Shown here: positions 6,716 through 14,713 of the stretch, one piece after another
How the letters are laid out: the number at the start of each line of letters is the position of its first letter
How positions within the stretch are numbered: position 1 is the stretch's first letter
Origin: an uncultured Prevotella sp.
Lineage (GTDB): Bacteria > Bacteroidota > Bacteroidia > Bacteroidales > Bacteroidaceae
Length of the DNA stretch: 41,536 nucleotides
Direction: 5' to 3'
Assembly (NCBI GenBank): GCA_905235835.1
Contig: CAJONQ010000031.1
Coordinates: forward strand, 1-41,536
The notes under the pieces: model-generated
Told to the model about the DNA's origin: nothing
Seen by the model: the letters and a program-made list of their open reading frames with translations, nothing else
Database searches by the model: none
Program-made: the position numbers and the translations under genes

Positions 6716-7123
6716 ATGCGTAACATCAATCTGATAGTCATTCACTGCAGCGCGACACGCTGCGACAGAGACTTCCCAGTGGAAGCACTGGAAGCATGCC
6801 ACAGGGCACGAGGCTTCAACGGCATCGGCTACCACTACTACATCACCAAGGACGGACAGTTGCACCTCACCCGTCCCGAGACAGTACCAGGAGCCCACGC
6901 TAAAAAGTACAACAAGAACAGTATCGGTATCTGCTATGAGGGCGGTCTTGACGAGAAAGGCAAACCAGCCGACACTCGTACACCAGCCCAGAAGCGTACC
7001 CTCCTCGCCCTGATCTGTAGTCTGCGTGAAGATTACCCTGACGCAGAGGTCCTCGGTCACCGTGACCTCCCATGGGTCACCAAATCCTGTCCGTGCTTCG
7101 ATGCCCGGAAAGAGTATAATTAA
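6716..7123 (+). CDS. N-acetylmuramoyl-L-alanine amidase, T7-lysozyme-like
   Basis: 135 residues, the whole length being the Amidase_2/PGRP fold. Expected zinc ligands are His10 (VIHCSAT), His115 (GHRD) and Cys125 (KSCPCFD). The catalytic Tyr39 (GYHYYI) and Lys123 are also in place, just as in phage T7 lysozyme. The enzyme cuts the amide bond between N-acetylmuramic acid and L-alanine in peptidoglycan. No signal peptide is present, so it needs a partner to reach the wall, or acts at lysis, and the adjoining smalltalk peptide is a candidate. In Bacteroidetes this pair is common in chromosomes and is probably of phage origin. A clear terminator follows. Confidence 0.93.
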   Translation: MRNINLIVIHCSATRCDRDFPVEALEACHRARGFNGIGYHYYITKDGQLHLTRPETVPGAHAKKYNKNSIGICYEGGLDEKGKPADTRTPAQKRTLLALICSLREDYPDAEVLGHRDLPWVTKSCPCFDARKEYN

Positions 7124-7133
7124 TCTCTCTCTG

Positions 7134-7160
7134 ACTCCCCCTCATTCCGGGGGAGTTTTT
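7134..7160 (+). terminator. Rho-independent terminator after the amidase gene
   Basis: ACTCCCCC, a 7-base loop, GGGGGAGT, then a T run. The perfect 8-bp stem ends 37 bp after the amidase stop codon. Confidence 0.9.
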
Positions 7161-7172
7161 CGTCTTTCTAAT

Positions 7173-7420
7173 GTCACACAGATCTCACTGATCTCACAGA
7201 TTTTCTTCCACAGATTTTTTATTTGAACACGATTGCAACGCCACACTTTGCTAGTCAAAGAATAGAACGAATCTACGATGGTATGGGATGTAACTGCCTG
7301 ACGGAGTCCCTGACTGAGGGAAGAGGGATGATGTTTGATGTCAGAGGTCTAAGGGAAGACTGTAGCTTAAATAATTTTTTGAATAATTTCTCGCCAAAGG
7401 CGACTCTGTTAATAAATAAT
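7173..7420. repeat. Half copy of the hairpin-rich intergenic element
   Basis: It begins with the nonamer arm GTCACACAGATCTCAC. It then carries pieces shared with 14270-14712: ACGATGGTATGGGATGTAAC, AATAATTTCTCGCC followed by AAGGCGACTCT, and a stretch like the rearranged TAGACTCGTTCGATTCG. The order and orientation of the pieces differ from the longer copy and no right-hand arm is seen, so it looks truncated by the gmd promoter region. No gene lies between 7124 and 7456. Confidence 0.6.
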
Positions 7421-7424
7421 TCAT

Positions 7425-7432
7425 TACCTTTG
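7425..7432 (+). promoter_or_regulatory. gmd promoter -7 box (TACCTTTG)
   Basis: Consensus TAnnTTTG 24 bp before the gmd start codon. There is no good TTG at the usual spacing upstream. Confidence 0.6.
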
Positions 7433-7456
7433 TAGGCAATAAAAGAGAAAAGGATT

Positions 7457-8563
7457 ATGAAGAAAGCATTAATCACTGGTATTACCGGACAGGATGGCTC
7501 ATTCCTGGCGGAATTCCTGATAGAAAAAGGATATGAGGTTCACGGCATTCTGCGCCGTAGCAGTTCGTTTAACACAGGACGTATCGAACACCTGTACCTT
7601 GACGAATGGGTACGTGACATGAAGAAGAAACGACTCGTCAACCTGCACTGGGGCGATATGACAGACAGCTCCTCGTTGATCCGTATCATCTCAGAGATCA
7701 AGCCCGACGAGGTCTATAACCTTGCCGCCCAGAGTCATGTGAAGGTCAGCTTTGACGTACCAGAGTTTACTGCCGATGCCGATGCTATCGGTGTGCTCCG
7801 CCTGTTAGAGGCAGTGCGTATTGCCGGACTCGCTGAGACCTGTCGTATCTATCAGGCATCGACCTCCGAGCTTTACGGTATGGTACAGGAGGTGCCGCAG
7901 AAGGAGACGACACCGTTCTATCCCCGTAGTCCGTATGGTGTCGCTAAGCTCTATGGTTTCTGGATTATGAAGAACTACCGGGAGAGTTACGGGATGTACT
8001 GTTGTAACGGTATCTTGTTTAACCACGAGTCAGAACGTCGTGGTGAGACCTTCGTGACACGTAAGATTACCCTTGCCGCTGCCCGTATCGCCCAAGGGTT
8101 TCAGGACAAGCTGTATTTGGGTAATTTGAACTCCTTGCGTGACTGGGGCTATGCCAAGGATTACGTGGAGTGTATGTGGCTGATATTACAGCAGCCCAAG
8201 CCTGATGATTTCGTGATTGCCACGGGGCAATACCATACCGTCCGTGATTTCTGTACCCTTGCCTTCAAAGAGGCTGGAATAGAACTGGAATGGCAGGGGG
8301 ACGGCATCAACGAAAAAGGTATTTGCGTAAAAACGCTCAACTCTCAACTCTCAACTCTCAACATAGAGGGCAAAGCCCTCGTCGAGGTTGACCCGAAGTA
8401 TTTCCGTCCTGCTGAGGTCGACCAACTGCTGGGTGACCCGTCGAAGGCGAAGACGCTGTTAGGATGGAATCCTCAGAAAACGAGTTTTGAGGAGTTAGTG
8501 CGGATTATGGTGGCGCATGACATGAAGAAGGTTCGGAGGCTTTATCAGCATCCTGAGGATTAA
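7457..8563 (+). CDS. gmd: GDP-mannose 4,6-dehydratase
   Basis: 368 residues, an extended short-chain dehydrogenase. NADP-binding GITGQDGS is at 8-15, the active-site region is QASTSELYG, and the catalytic Tyr and Lys are in [28 protein letters not shown] and [17 protein letters not shown] are typical of GMD. It makes GDP-4-keto-6-deoxy-mannose, the precursor of GDP-fucose, GDP-rhamnose or GDP-perosamine. No fcl or other second-step gene is in this window. Between EKGICVKT and [17 protein letters not shown] there is an extra [11 protein letters not shown] encoded by heptamers at 8335-8362. It converges on ugd, and the two genes overlap by 4 bp sharing TTAA. Confidence 0.96.
   Translation: MKKALITGITGQDGSFLAEFLIEKGYEVHGILRRSSSFNTGRIEHLYLDEWVRDMKKKRLVNLHWGDMTDSSSLIRIISEIKPDEVYNLAAQSHVKVSFDVPEFTADADAIGVLRLLEAVRIAGLAETCRIYQASTSELYGMVQEVPQKETTPFYPRSPYGVAKLYGFWIMKNYRESYGMYCCNGILFNHESERRGETFVTRKITLAAARIAQGFQDKLYLGNLNSLRDWGYAKDYVECMWLILQQPKPDDFVIATGQYHTVRDFCTLAFKEAGIELEWQGDGINEKGICVKTLNSQLSTLNIEGKALVEVDPKYFRPAEVDQLLGDPSKAKTLLGWNPQKTSFEELVRIMVAHDMKKVRRLYQHPED
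8335..8362. repeat. Heptamer array inside gmd (4 units)
   Basis: GCTCAAC followed by three TCTCAAC units. In frame with gmd it reads LNSQLSTLN. Gain or loss of anything but three units would break the gene. Confidence 0.85.
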
Positions 8564-9918
8564 TTCTCACCGATACGGGTATAGACGAAGCCGAGCTCTT
8601 CGAGTTCGTGACGGTCATAGATGTTACGACCATCTACGACGATGTTACCCGACATCACCTTCTGGATGACATTCCACGACGGCATACGGAACTGTCGCCA
8701 CTCCGTCATCAGGGCGAGGACATCGGCTCCATCACAGGCATCATAGAGGTCCTTACAGTAGGTGACGGTATCACCGATACGGCGCTTACACTCATTCATG
8801 GCGATAGGGTCAAAGACACGGACGGTGGCACCGTCCTTCAGCAGTTTGTCGATGACAACGAGGGCGGGAGCCTCACGCATATCGTCGGTCTCGGGTTTGA
8901 AGGCTAAGCCGAGGAGGGCAATGGTTTTGCCTTTTAAAGGGGAGGTGGCTGTGGCACAGCCACATGCGGAACCAGAGGGGGAGGATGCGGAACTGAGGGC
9001 GGTAAGGATTTTGTCGTAGACGATGGATTTTTGTTTCTCGTTAACACGCTCTACTGCCTCGATGACTTCCATGTGGTAATCGTTATCCAAGCCAGTGTGG
9101 AGGAGTGCCTTCACATCCTTGGGGAAGCAAGAGCCACCATAGCCACAACCGGCATAGAGGAACTTGGAACCGATACGGGAGTCGGTACCGATACCCTTGC
9201 GGACACTGTCGACATTGGCACCGACACGCTCACAGAGGTTAGCGATATCGTTCATGAAGGAGATACGGGTGGCAAGCATGGCGTTTGCCGCATATTTCGT
9301 CATCTCTGCAGAGGGGATATCCATGAAGATGACACGGAAATTCTGGAGCATCAGGGGGCGATAGAGGCGGGTCATCACCTTCATTGCTTTCTCTGACTCG
9401 GTACCTACTACCACACGGTCAGGACTCATGAAGTCCTTGATGGCGGCACCCTCTTTCAGGAACTCAGGATTACTTGCCACATCGAAGGGTACGTCAACCC
9501 CACGTTTGTCCAGCTCCTCCTGAATGGCTGCCTTCACCTTCTTTGCCGTGCCTACAGGGACGGTAGACTTGGTGACGAGGATGGTGTATTTATTGATATG
9601 CTGTCCGAACTGGCGAGCCACGGCGAGGACGTATTTCAGGTCGGCAGAGCCATCCTCGTCGGGACCTACGGCGGAGAACACCACCTCGACATCATCGAGG
9701 ACCTCGGTGAGGTCGGTGGTGAACTTCAGGCGTCCTACCTCGGCATTCCGCTTCACGAGTTCCTCAAGTCCTGGCTCGTAAATAGGCATGATGCCGTTCT
9801 TTAACTTCTCGATTTTCTGTGCGTCCACATCGACGCAGGTCACATGGGAACCCATCTCTGCGAAACAGGTACCGCTCACTAAACCGACATAGCCGGTTCC
9901 AACAATTGCAATATTCAT
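8560..9918 (-). CDS. ugd: UDP-glucose 6-dehydrogenase
   Basis: 452 residues. The NAD-binding Rossmann motif [10 protein letters not shown] is at 7-16. [25 protein letters not shown] and the catalytic Cys in [12 protein letters not shown] follow, with the C-terminal domain opening at [17 protein letters not shown]. It oxidises UDP-glucose to UDP-glucuronate, a substrate for acidic capsule and exopolysaccharide. Before the C-terminal domain there is a low-complexity linker ([20 protein letters not shown]) absent from most homologues. It is the last gene of the upxY, wza, wzz, ugd series, 3 bp after the wzz stop. Confidence 0.95.
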   Translation of the reverse strand: MNIAIVGTGYVGLVSGTCFAEMGSHVTCVDVDAQKIEKLKNGIMPIYEPGLEELVKRNAEVGRLKFTTDLTEVLDDVEVVFSAVGPDEDGSADLKYVLAVARQFGQHINKYTILVTKSTVPVGTAKKVKAAIQEELDKRGVDVPFDVASNPEFLKEGAAIKDFMSPDRVVVGTESEKAMKVMTRLYRPLMLQNFRVIFMDIPSAEMTKYAANAMLATRISFMNDIANLCERVGANVDSVRKGIGTDSRIGSKFLYAGCGYGGSCFPKDVKALLHTGLDNDYHMEVIEAVERVNEKQKSIVYDKILTALSSASSPSGSACGCATATSPLKGKTIALLGLAFKPETDDMREAPALVVIDKLLKDGATVRVFDPIAMNECKRRIGDTVTYCKDLYDACDGADVLALMTEWRQFRMPSWNVIQKVMSGNIVVDGRNIYDRHELEELGFVYTRIGEN

Positions 9919-9921
9919 ATT

Positions 9922-11010
9922 TTACAATCCTAACAGGGGTTTCAACTGATTCTCCTTATGGAGGATATAGACGGTGGTGGCGAGGAAGGCGAGGAAGAGG
10001 AAGATGAGAACCATCTTCGAACGACCCGGACCAGTCTTCTTCACCGGTACCGTAGCACTCTGCAGGGTGGTGAAGGCAGGGGTTTCCTCCTGTACCTTCG
10101 CCTCCGCTAACTGAAGCTGCTGCGCTACCGCATTATAGTTGTTGAACTGTAACTGCATCTCGTTCTCCAAGTCAATCAGTTTCGTCTTGTACGACTGGAG
10201 AATCATGTCCTGGTTGGCATCACTGTAATTAGCATAGAGCTGGCGTGCCTTGTCATAACGAGCCTTCGCCTCCTTGAAGAGCTTACGGTTATACTCCAGG
10301 TCGACCTTCGCCTTCTTCGTACGGTATTCGGTGATGAAGTTCTGGAGGCGACGCTGGACAGTATCGGCGATGGTGGCACAAATCAGCGGATCCTGATCGG
10401 TAACCGTGATAGAGATCATCATCGTCTTCTTATCGACATCACAGACCACCTTCTTATCAATGACCTGTACGATTTTCGACTGCTCTTTCGTCAACATAAA
10501 GGGATCGACCTTATGCTGATCGATGGTATCCTCTGGAAGAATTAACTCACCCAACAATTTGAAAGGAGCAGAGATAGCCGCACCCCACCACGAGGACTTC
10601 TGCTCGTATGCCAGATAATCATAATACGACAGTATGCGGGTAGAGTCCTTCTTATGGATAGGGACATCGAACAGGCTTGCCTTGAAATCGGTAGAGTTCA
10701 TCAGGTCAGGATAAACCGTTGGGAACAACGCCTCTGTCGCCATCATAGAGGTGCCCAGGTTCATACCGAACTGACTTGCCAGTGCCGCCAATCCACTTGA
10801 CCTGTTCGTCCTGGTGCTCAGCTCTGGACTCAGTTTCACCTCACAGGTGTAGTAGTTACGGAGTCCGAGGGTGTAGATACACGCCCCTACAAAGGTGATG
10901 AGAAGCACCTTCTTATATAGACGTTTATATTTCTTCAGCGTAGCGAAGATTTGTCCGAAGTCTACGGAAGACTCCTCTTCTTGCGGTTCGATATATTGAT
11001 TTTGTTCCAT
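9922..11010 (-). CDS. Wzz/GumC-like polysaccharide chain-length determinant
   Basis: 362 residues. A first membrane helix follows a short cytoplasmic head (about 36-53, VLLITFVGACIYTLGL). The large periplasmic part contains a long coiled coil (about 225-305). The Pro-rich TVPVKKTGPGRSK precedes the second helix (KMVLIFLFLAFLATTVYIL). This is the PCP topology that sets the chain length of surface polysaccharide together with a Wza-type pore. There is no C-terminal kinase domain. It lies between the SLBB export gene and ugd; the 90-bp gap to the export gene carries a heptamer array. Confidence 0.88.
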   Translation of the reverse strand: MEQNQYIEPQEEESSVDFGQIFATLKKYKRLYKKVLLITFVGACIYTLGLRNYYTCEVKLSPELSTRTNRSSGLAALASQFGMNLGTSMMATEALFPTVYPDLMNSTDFKASLFDVPIHKKDSTRILSYYDYLAYEQKSSWWGAAISAPFKLLGELILPEDTIDQHKVDPFMLTKEQSKIVQVIDKKVVCDVDKKTMMISITVTDQDPLICATIADTVQRRLQNFITEYRTKKAKVDLEYNRKLFKEAKARYDKARQLYANYSDANQDMILQSYKTKLIDLENEMQLQFNNYNAVAQQLQLAEAKVQEETPAFTTLQSATVPVKKTGPGRSKMVLIFLFLAFLATTVYILHKENQLKPLLGL

Positions 11011-11048
11011 TTCTTTTATTATTTAGTGTGAACGGTTAGCGCATCCGA

Positions 11049-11083
11049 GCGATTAGCGATTAGCGGTTAGCGGTTAGCGCATT
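11049..11083. repeat. Heptamer array between wza-like and wzz-like genes (5 units)
   Basis: GCGATTA twice, GCGGTTA twice, then GCGCATT. It lies within the operon, between the stop of the export gene and the start of the chain-length gene. Confidence 0.8.
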
Positions 11084-11101
11084 GCCGGTTACCATTTCAC
11101 G

Positions 11102-13558
11102 TTAGAACTGCTTGATCATGATCACCATCAGGGCGGCCATGCTTGCTAATGACTGACCGATCGCTACCCACTGCTGGACGAGACCTGGCTCTGGTTTCGG
11201 TTTCATCGGTACGACAATCTCACAACCGGGCTCTATCTTCGCGCCATGACCGACCTGTGCCATCGTGCCATTCGGATAGATAATCCAGGTCTTGTTTTTC
11301 TTGGCATGGTTACCGAAGCCACCCGCCTGGTTAACATACCAGCGGTAGTTCTTACCTGGCTTATAGGAGACGGTATTCGGATACATCACATTACCAGAGA
11401 TCTTCACGGTACTGATATACTCGGGAACGACAATATGGTCGCCCTCACGGAGAACGATATCCTCCTCGCAGCCTGGATTTGCCAATGCCTTGTCGAGGTA
11501 GATACCTACGGGATAGGTATTTGCCAATGCCAACTGGTTGACCGCAATGGAGTCATTACCTCTGATGCCCGCCTGTTTGCGGACCTGCTCTATCAAGAAG
11601 TCACGACGCGCTTTCTCATCCTCGTTCATCACCCGCTCCAAACGAGCATTCTTCGGATAAGCCTGATCGGTCAAACCACCTGCCAACTTGATGGCATCCG
11701 ACAGACGCATATTCTTCGTCGTCATGGTCTGGGCACCCTCATAGACCACCTCACCCGTAATAGTGAAGTTACGTGGGGTCTTGAAGCCCGGGCTGCGACG
11801 AACATGGACGACATCATAAGGCTCCAATAGGAAGCCCGGGGTGCCATCGACCACAAAACCATCTTTTAGAGCAAAGGTGAAACTCTTGGAAATCTCTTTC
11901 GGTGACGTGGTTGCCTTCGGGTCACGGATACGACGAGATATATCTACCCTTGCCACACTTGCCTGATCGGTCAAGCCACCAGCCTGTATGATGAGGTCCT
12001 CCAAGGTGGTGTTATCGGCATACTGGTAGGCACCGGGGGACATCACTTCACCGGTGATGGTGAGGGTGCGCTGCTGGCGCAGGTCCGCCTCTGTCGGGAT
12101 GAAGAGGACATCCTCGTTCATCAAGGGGATATCGGGTACATTACCTTCCATGATGCCCTTGATATCCACAGCGATGACCTCCAAGCTACGGTCAGCCTTC
12201 AGGCGGTGGAGCACACCACGGTTCGTCATGGCATCCTCAGTGAGTCCTGCGGCATGGCTGATCAGCGAGCGAACGGAGTTAATCTCGTTGCCTAACTGAT
12301 ACTGACCAGGACGGAAGACGGCACCCTTGATCTCTACCATGTTCTCGTAACGGTTGAGGATACCATCGACCTCGATGGCATCACCGTCATCAACCTGGAA
12401 GGAGTTTAACTCAAACTCATCGACGGTATAGACCGCATATTTCTCGCCCGTCTGACGGGTCAAGCGAACACTCTTCTTATAAGCGTCCCCCGTAAAGCCT
12501 CCGGCATATTTCACCAAGGTGGCAATACTCTCGTTCTTCCGCATCTCGTAGAACATCGGGCGTTTGACATTACCAGTGATACCCACCAGACAGTCGTACA
12601 CGCCAACCTGAATGACATCACCCTCCTGCAGACGGATGTTTCCTGCCAGACGACCATTGAGGATATACTCGTAGATATCGACCACCGTCACGAGGTGACC
12701 ATTACGATACACCTTCACATTACGAAGCGTACCATTGTCGTTGATGCCGCCTGCCATATAGAGGGCATGGAAGACGGAGGCAAAGGCACTGAGATGATAG
12801 GTTCCCGGAGTACGTACCTCACCCATCACGTTGACCATGATGGTGCGGGTGTTACCCAGGGTGGTGCGCAGTGTGCTGCTGCTGTAACGGGAGCCCACCG
12901 TCGAACGGATCTTCGACTGGGCGGCAGCCACGGACATGCCACTGACCTGAATAGGACCATAGCCTGGAACGGTGATGTCACCCTCAGGGGAGACGGTCAA
13001 CTGGAGGGTCTTCTGCGAAGCCCCATAGATATCGATAATCACCTGGTCGCCAGGACCCAACACATAGTTCTGGGGTGTAGCGATATTCATATTCGGCTCG
13101 AAGCTCAATCTTCCACGATTGAAAATGTCATGACCAAAGATCTTCTTTCCCGTACCCTCGGTGACATTACTCGTTGCCTGTACGTCATGCTCTACCTCGG
13201 CTATATCGTCACTGGCATTGGCATAGACCTCACCCGTGGTACCTACCTTGGCGGTATTCAACTCCTGCGTGGTGGCACCCGTATAGTTCTGACGCATACG
13301 GTCAGCCCCACCTGTGGCTCCTGCGGCATTGGCATCCACTCCACTCTCAGAACGCTGTTTGTCATACTGGTTGCGAACACGACGAATCTGGTCGATCTGC
13401 ACGCCTTTCTGCATCAGCTTTGTCACAATCTGTGCCTGACTGGTGCCTGCCGTTGCCTCACGGGCAATGAAGTCAGCGACCTGACTGTCGGACATGCCTT
13501 GGGCGAAGGCTCCGAGCGACAGCATGGTCAGCATCATTGAAAAAAGAAATTTCCTCAT
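11102..13558 (-). CDS. Wza-like polysaccharide export protein with multiple SLBB domains
   Basis: 818 residues. A signal peptide is evident (FLFSMMLTMLSLGAFAQ). The poly_export domain is at about 165-240 (YVLGPGDQVIIDIYGASQ, then VSPEGDITVPGYGPIQV). Several SLBB repeats follow, each with a VxGxVxxPGxYxL-type strand pair: VMGEVRTPGTYHLS, IKGAVFRPGQYQLG, ITGEVMSPGAYQY, ITGEVVYEGAQTM and ISGNVMYPNTVSY. The C-terminus ends in a hydrophobic helix (SLASMAALMVIMIKQF), as in Wza-type pores. It forms the outer-membrane and periplasmic channel for capsule or exopolysaccharide. It is downstream of upxY and upstream of the wzz-like gene. Confidence 0.92.
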   Translation of the reverse strand: MRKFLFSMMLTMLSLGAFAQGMSDSQVADFIAREATAGTSQAQIVTKLMQKGVQIDQIRRVRNQYDKQRSESGVDANAAGATGGADRMRQNYTGATTQELNTAKVGTTGEVYANASDDIAEVEHDVQATSNVTEGTGKKIFGHDIFNRGRLSFEPNMNIATPQNYVLGPGDQVIIDIYGASQKTLQLTVSPEGDITVPGYGPIQVSGMSVAAAQSKIRSTVGSRYSSSTLRTTLGNTRTIMVNVMGEVRTPGTYHLSAFASVFHALYMAGGINDNGTLRNVKVYRNGHLVTVVDIYEYILNGRLAGNIRLQEGDVIQVGVYDCLVGITGNVKRPMFYEMRKNESIATLVKYAGGFTGDAYKKSVRLTRQTGEKYAVYTVDEFELNSFQVDDGDAIEVDGILNRYENMVEIKGAVFRPGQYQLGNEINSVRSLISHAAGLTEDAMTNRGVLHRLKADRSLEVIAVDIKGIMEGNVPDIPLMNEDVLFIPTEADLRQQRTLTITGEVMSPGAYQYADNTTLEDLIIQAGGLTDQASVARVDISRRIRDPKATTSPKEISKSFTFALKDGFVVDGTPGFLLEPYDVVHVRRSPGFKTPRNFTITGEVVYEGAQTMTTKNMRLSDAIKLAGGLTDQAYPKNARLERVMNEDEKARRDFLIEQVRKQAGIRGNDSIAVNQLALANTYPVGIYLDKALANPGCEEDIVLREGDHIVVPEYISTVKISGNVMYPNTVSYKPGKNYRWYVNQAGGFGNHAKKNKTWIIYPNGTMAQVGHGAKIEPGCEIVVPMKPKPEPGLVQQWVAIGQSLASMAALMVIMIKQF

Positions 13559-13564
13559 ATTTTT

Positions 13565-13606
13565 TAGTTTACTGTTTAACGTTTCGCAGTTAGCGGTTAG
13601 CGTTGC
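13565..13606. repeat. Degenerate heptamer array at the 3' end of upxY (about 6 units)
   Basis: AGTTTAC, TGTTTAA, CGTTTCG, CAGTTAG, CGGTTAG, CGTTGCC. It supplies the last codons (NANR) and the stop codon of upxY and fills the gap to the export gene. Confidence 0.65.
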
Positions 13607-14135
13607 CGTCTACCACTTTGCAGTACCAGCGGGAGATGCGGAGCATGACACTGAGGCTGCCTACGGTCTTGATAAGCCAGTATTGGCGTCCGTTCTTGTA
13701 GAGTTTGCCATGGACACCAGCAAACTGCCCGTGCAGTACCTCGACCTCCTTGCCGGGTTTGGCATCTGCCTCATCAGCATCCATGAACTCGACGGGGGTC
13801 TTCGCATAGTCGGGGTCGCAGAGCAAGCGGAAATCAGTCATCTCCTTGTCTGAGATCTCACTGACCTTGTTGTCCATCTTGTTGCGGAGCAACTGGAGGG
13901 GGACCCTGCATTCGTTGAGCATCTCTCGCAACGTGTTGTCCGTACATCTCTTCTGTAGGAACACGTAGTTGTGGATCACGGGAACCAGTATTCTACGAGG
14001 TTTCATCTCGTCGCCAACGAGTTTTTCCTGGTAGGTCATGGGTATGAAATACGTGAGTCCTTTTTCCTTTAGGAATGACCCTACCTCCATCTCTTTGCGA
14101 TTGAAGGTCCGTATCACAACCCAGCTGTTTTCCAT
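13590..14135 (-). CDS. UpxY-family transcription antiterminator (NusG-like)
   Basis: 181 residues. The NGN domain opens with NSWVVIRTFNRKEMEVGSF and continues through YFIPMTYQEKLVGDEMKPRR and VIHNYVFLQKR. A KOW motif follows (PGKEVEVLHGQFAGVHGKLY). In Bacteroides the UpxY proteins stop early termination in the leader of their own capsule operon and so decide which polysaccharide is made. Here it is the first gene of the wza, wzz, ugd operon, which fits. Its target may be an untranslated leader; the only leader-like repeat seen is the pair at 3436 and 5844, and a link is speculation. The start is the ATG at 14135, 23 bp after a consensus -7 box. Confidence 0.9.
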   Translation of the reverse strand: MENSWVVIRTFNRKEMEVGSFLKEKGLTYFIPMTYQEKLVGDEMKPRRILVPVIHNYVFLQKRCTDNTLREMLNECRVPLQLLRNKMDNKVSEISDKEMTDFRLLCDPDYAKTPVEFMDADEADAKPGKEVEVLHGQFAGVHGKLYKNGRQYWLIKTVGSLSVMLRISRWYCKVVDGNANR

Positions 14136-14157
14136 CGTGTTTCCTCTTATTCGGCTG

Positions 14158-14186
14158 CAAAGTTACAAAATATAATTGAAAGTCAA
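14158..14186 (-). promoter_or_regulatory. Promoter of the upxY operon
   Basis: TAACTTTG at 14165-14158 with TTG at 14186-14184 (18-bp spacing) on the minus strand. The leader before the upxY start is only about 20 nt, too short for a classical long UpxY-responsive leader. Confidence 0.7.
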
Positions 14187-14269
14187 TGATTAATCGTCAA
14201 AAAAAAAACTTCTCGCTCAGTTATGTTAATATTTAAGAACACGAATCTCACTAATCTACACGAATAAAA

Positions 14270-14712
14270 GTCACACCGATCTCATGGATTTATGGATTCT
14301 CCCTACGGTCGAAGACATTATACAAAATTAACGATGGTATGGGATGTAACTGCCTGGCGGCAGCCAACATGCTGTTTCATGAGTTCCAGCTTTAAAGCAA
14401 GCTTTAAGCTGTTCCTCCTAAAACACCATGCATCATCTCTTCGATGATGTTACATCCCAAACCATCTCAAAAAACCGGGGAAGCGGAGCTTCAACGGCAA
14501 GGGTAAGACAGAAGAGAAGAGCCAAGCTTGCTTGAGCTCGGCTCTTATGGCTTACACTTGGGAGAGGCGATTAGCCTCGGATTTTGCCACATCGTTAATT
14601 TTGAATAATTTCTCGCCGAAGGCGACTCTTTATTACGTGTAGACTCGTTCGATTCGGGTTCAAAAAATATCTGTGGAAAAAGAATCTGTGGGATCTGTGG
14701 AATCTGTGTGAC
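14270..14712. repeat. Large hairpin-rich intergenic element between mfd and upxY
   Basis: Inverted nonamer arms (GTCACACCGATCTC at 14270, and GGAATCTGTGTGAC ending at 14712) enclose nested pairs: ATTAACGAT with ATCGTTAAT (about 14327 and 14592), GATGGTATGGGATGTAAC (14333) with GTTACATCCCAAACCATC (14449), an AGCTTTAAAGC..GCTTTAAGCT hairpin, CATCATC..GATGATG, GAGGC..GCCTC and CGCC..GGCG. A CACGAAT-type array precedes it (about 14237). It ends one base before the mfd stop codon. There is no gene in 14166-14713. Confidence 0.7.
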
Positions 14713-14713
14713 C

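Noticed and set aside
8560..8563. gmd/ugd overlap as a fusion or assembly error
   Set aside because: Both convergent genes are full length and simply share the palindromic TTAA of their stop codons.
12695..13540. Long 281-codon frame on the plus strand opposite the wza-like gene
   Set aside because: It is a shadow of the SLBB gene: His/Thr/Gly-rich low-quality protein with no family resemblance, while the minus frame is a full export protein.
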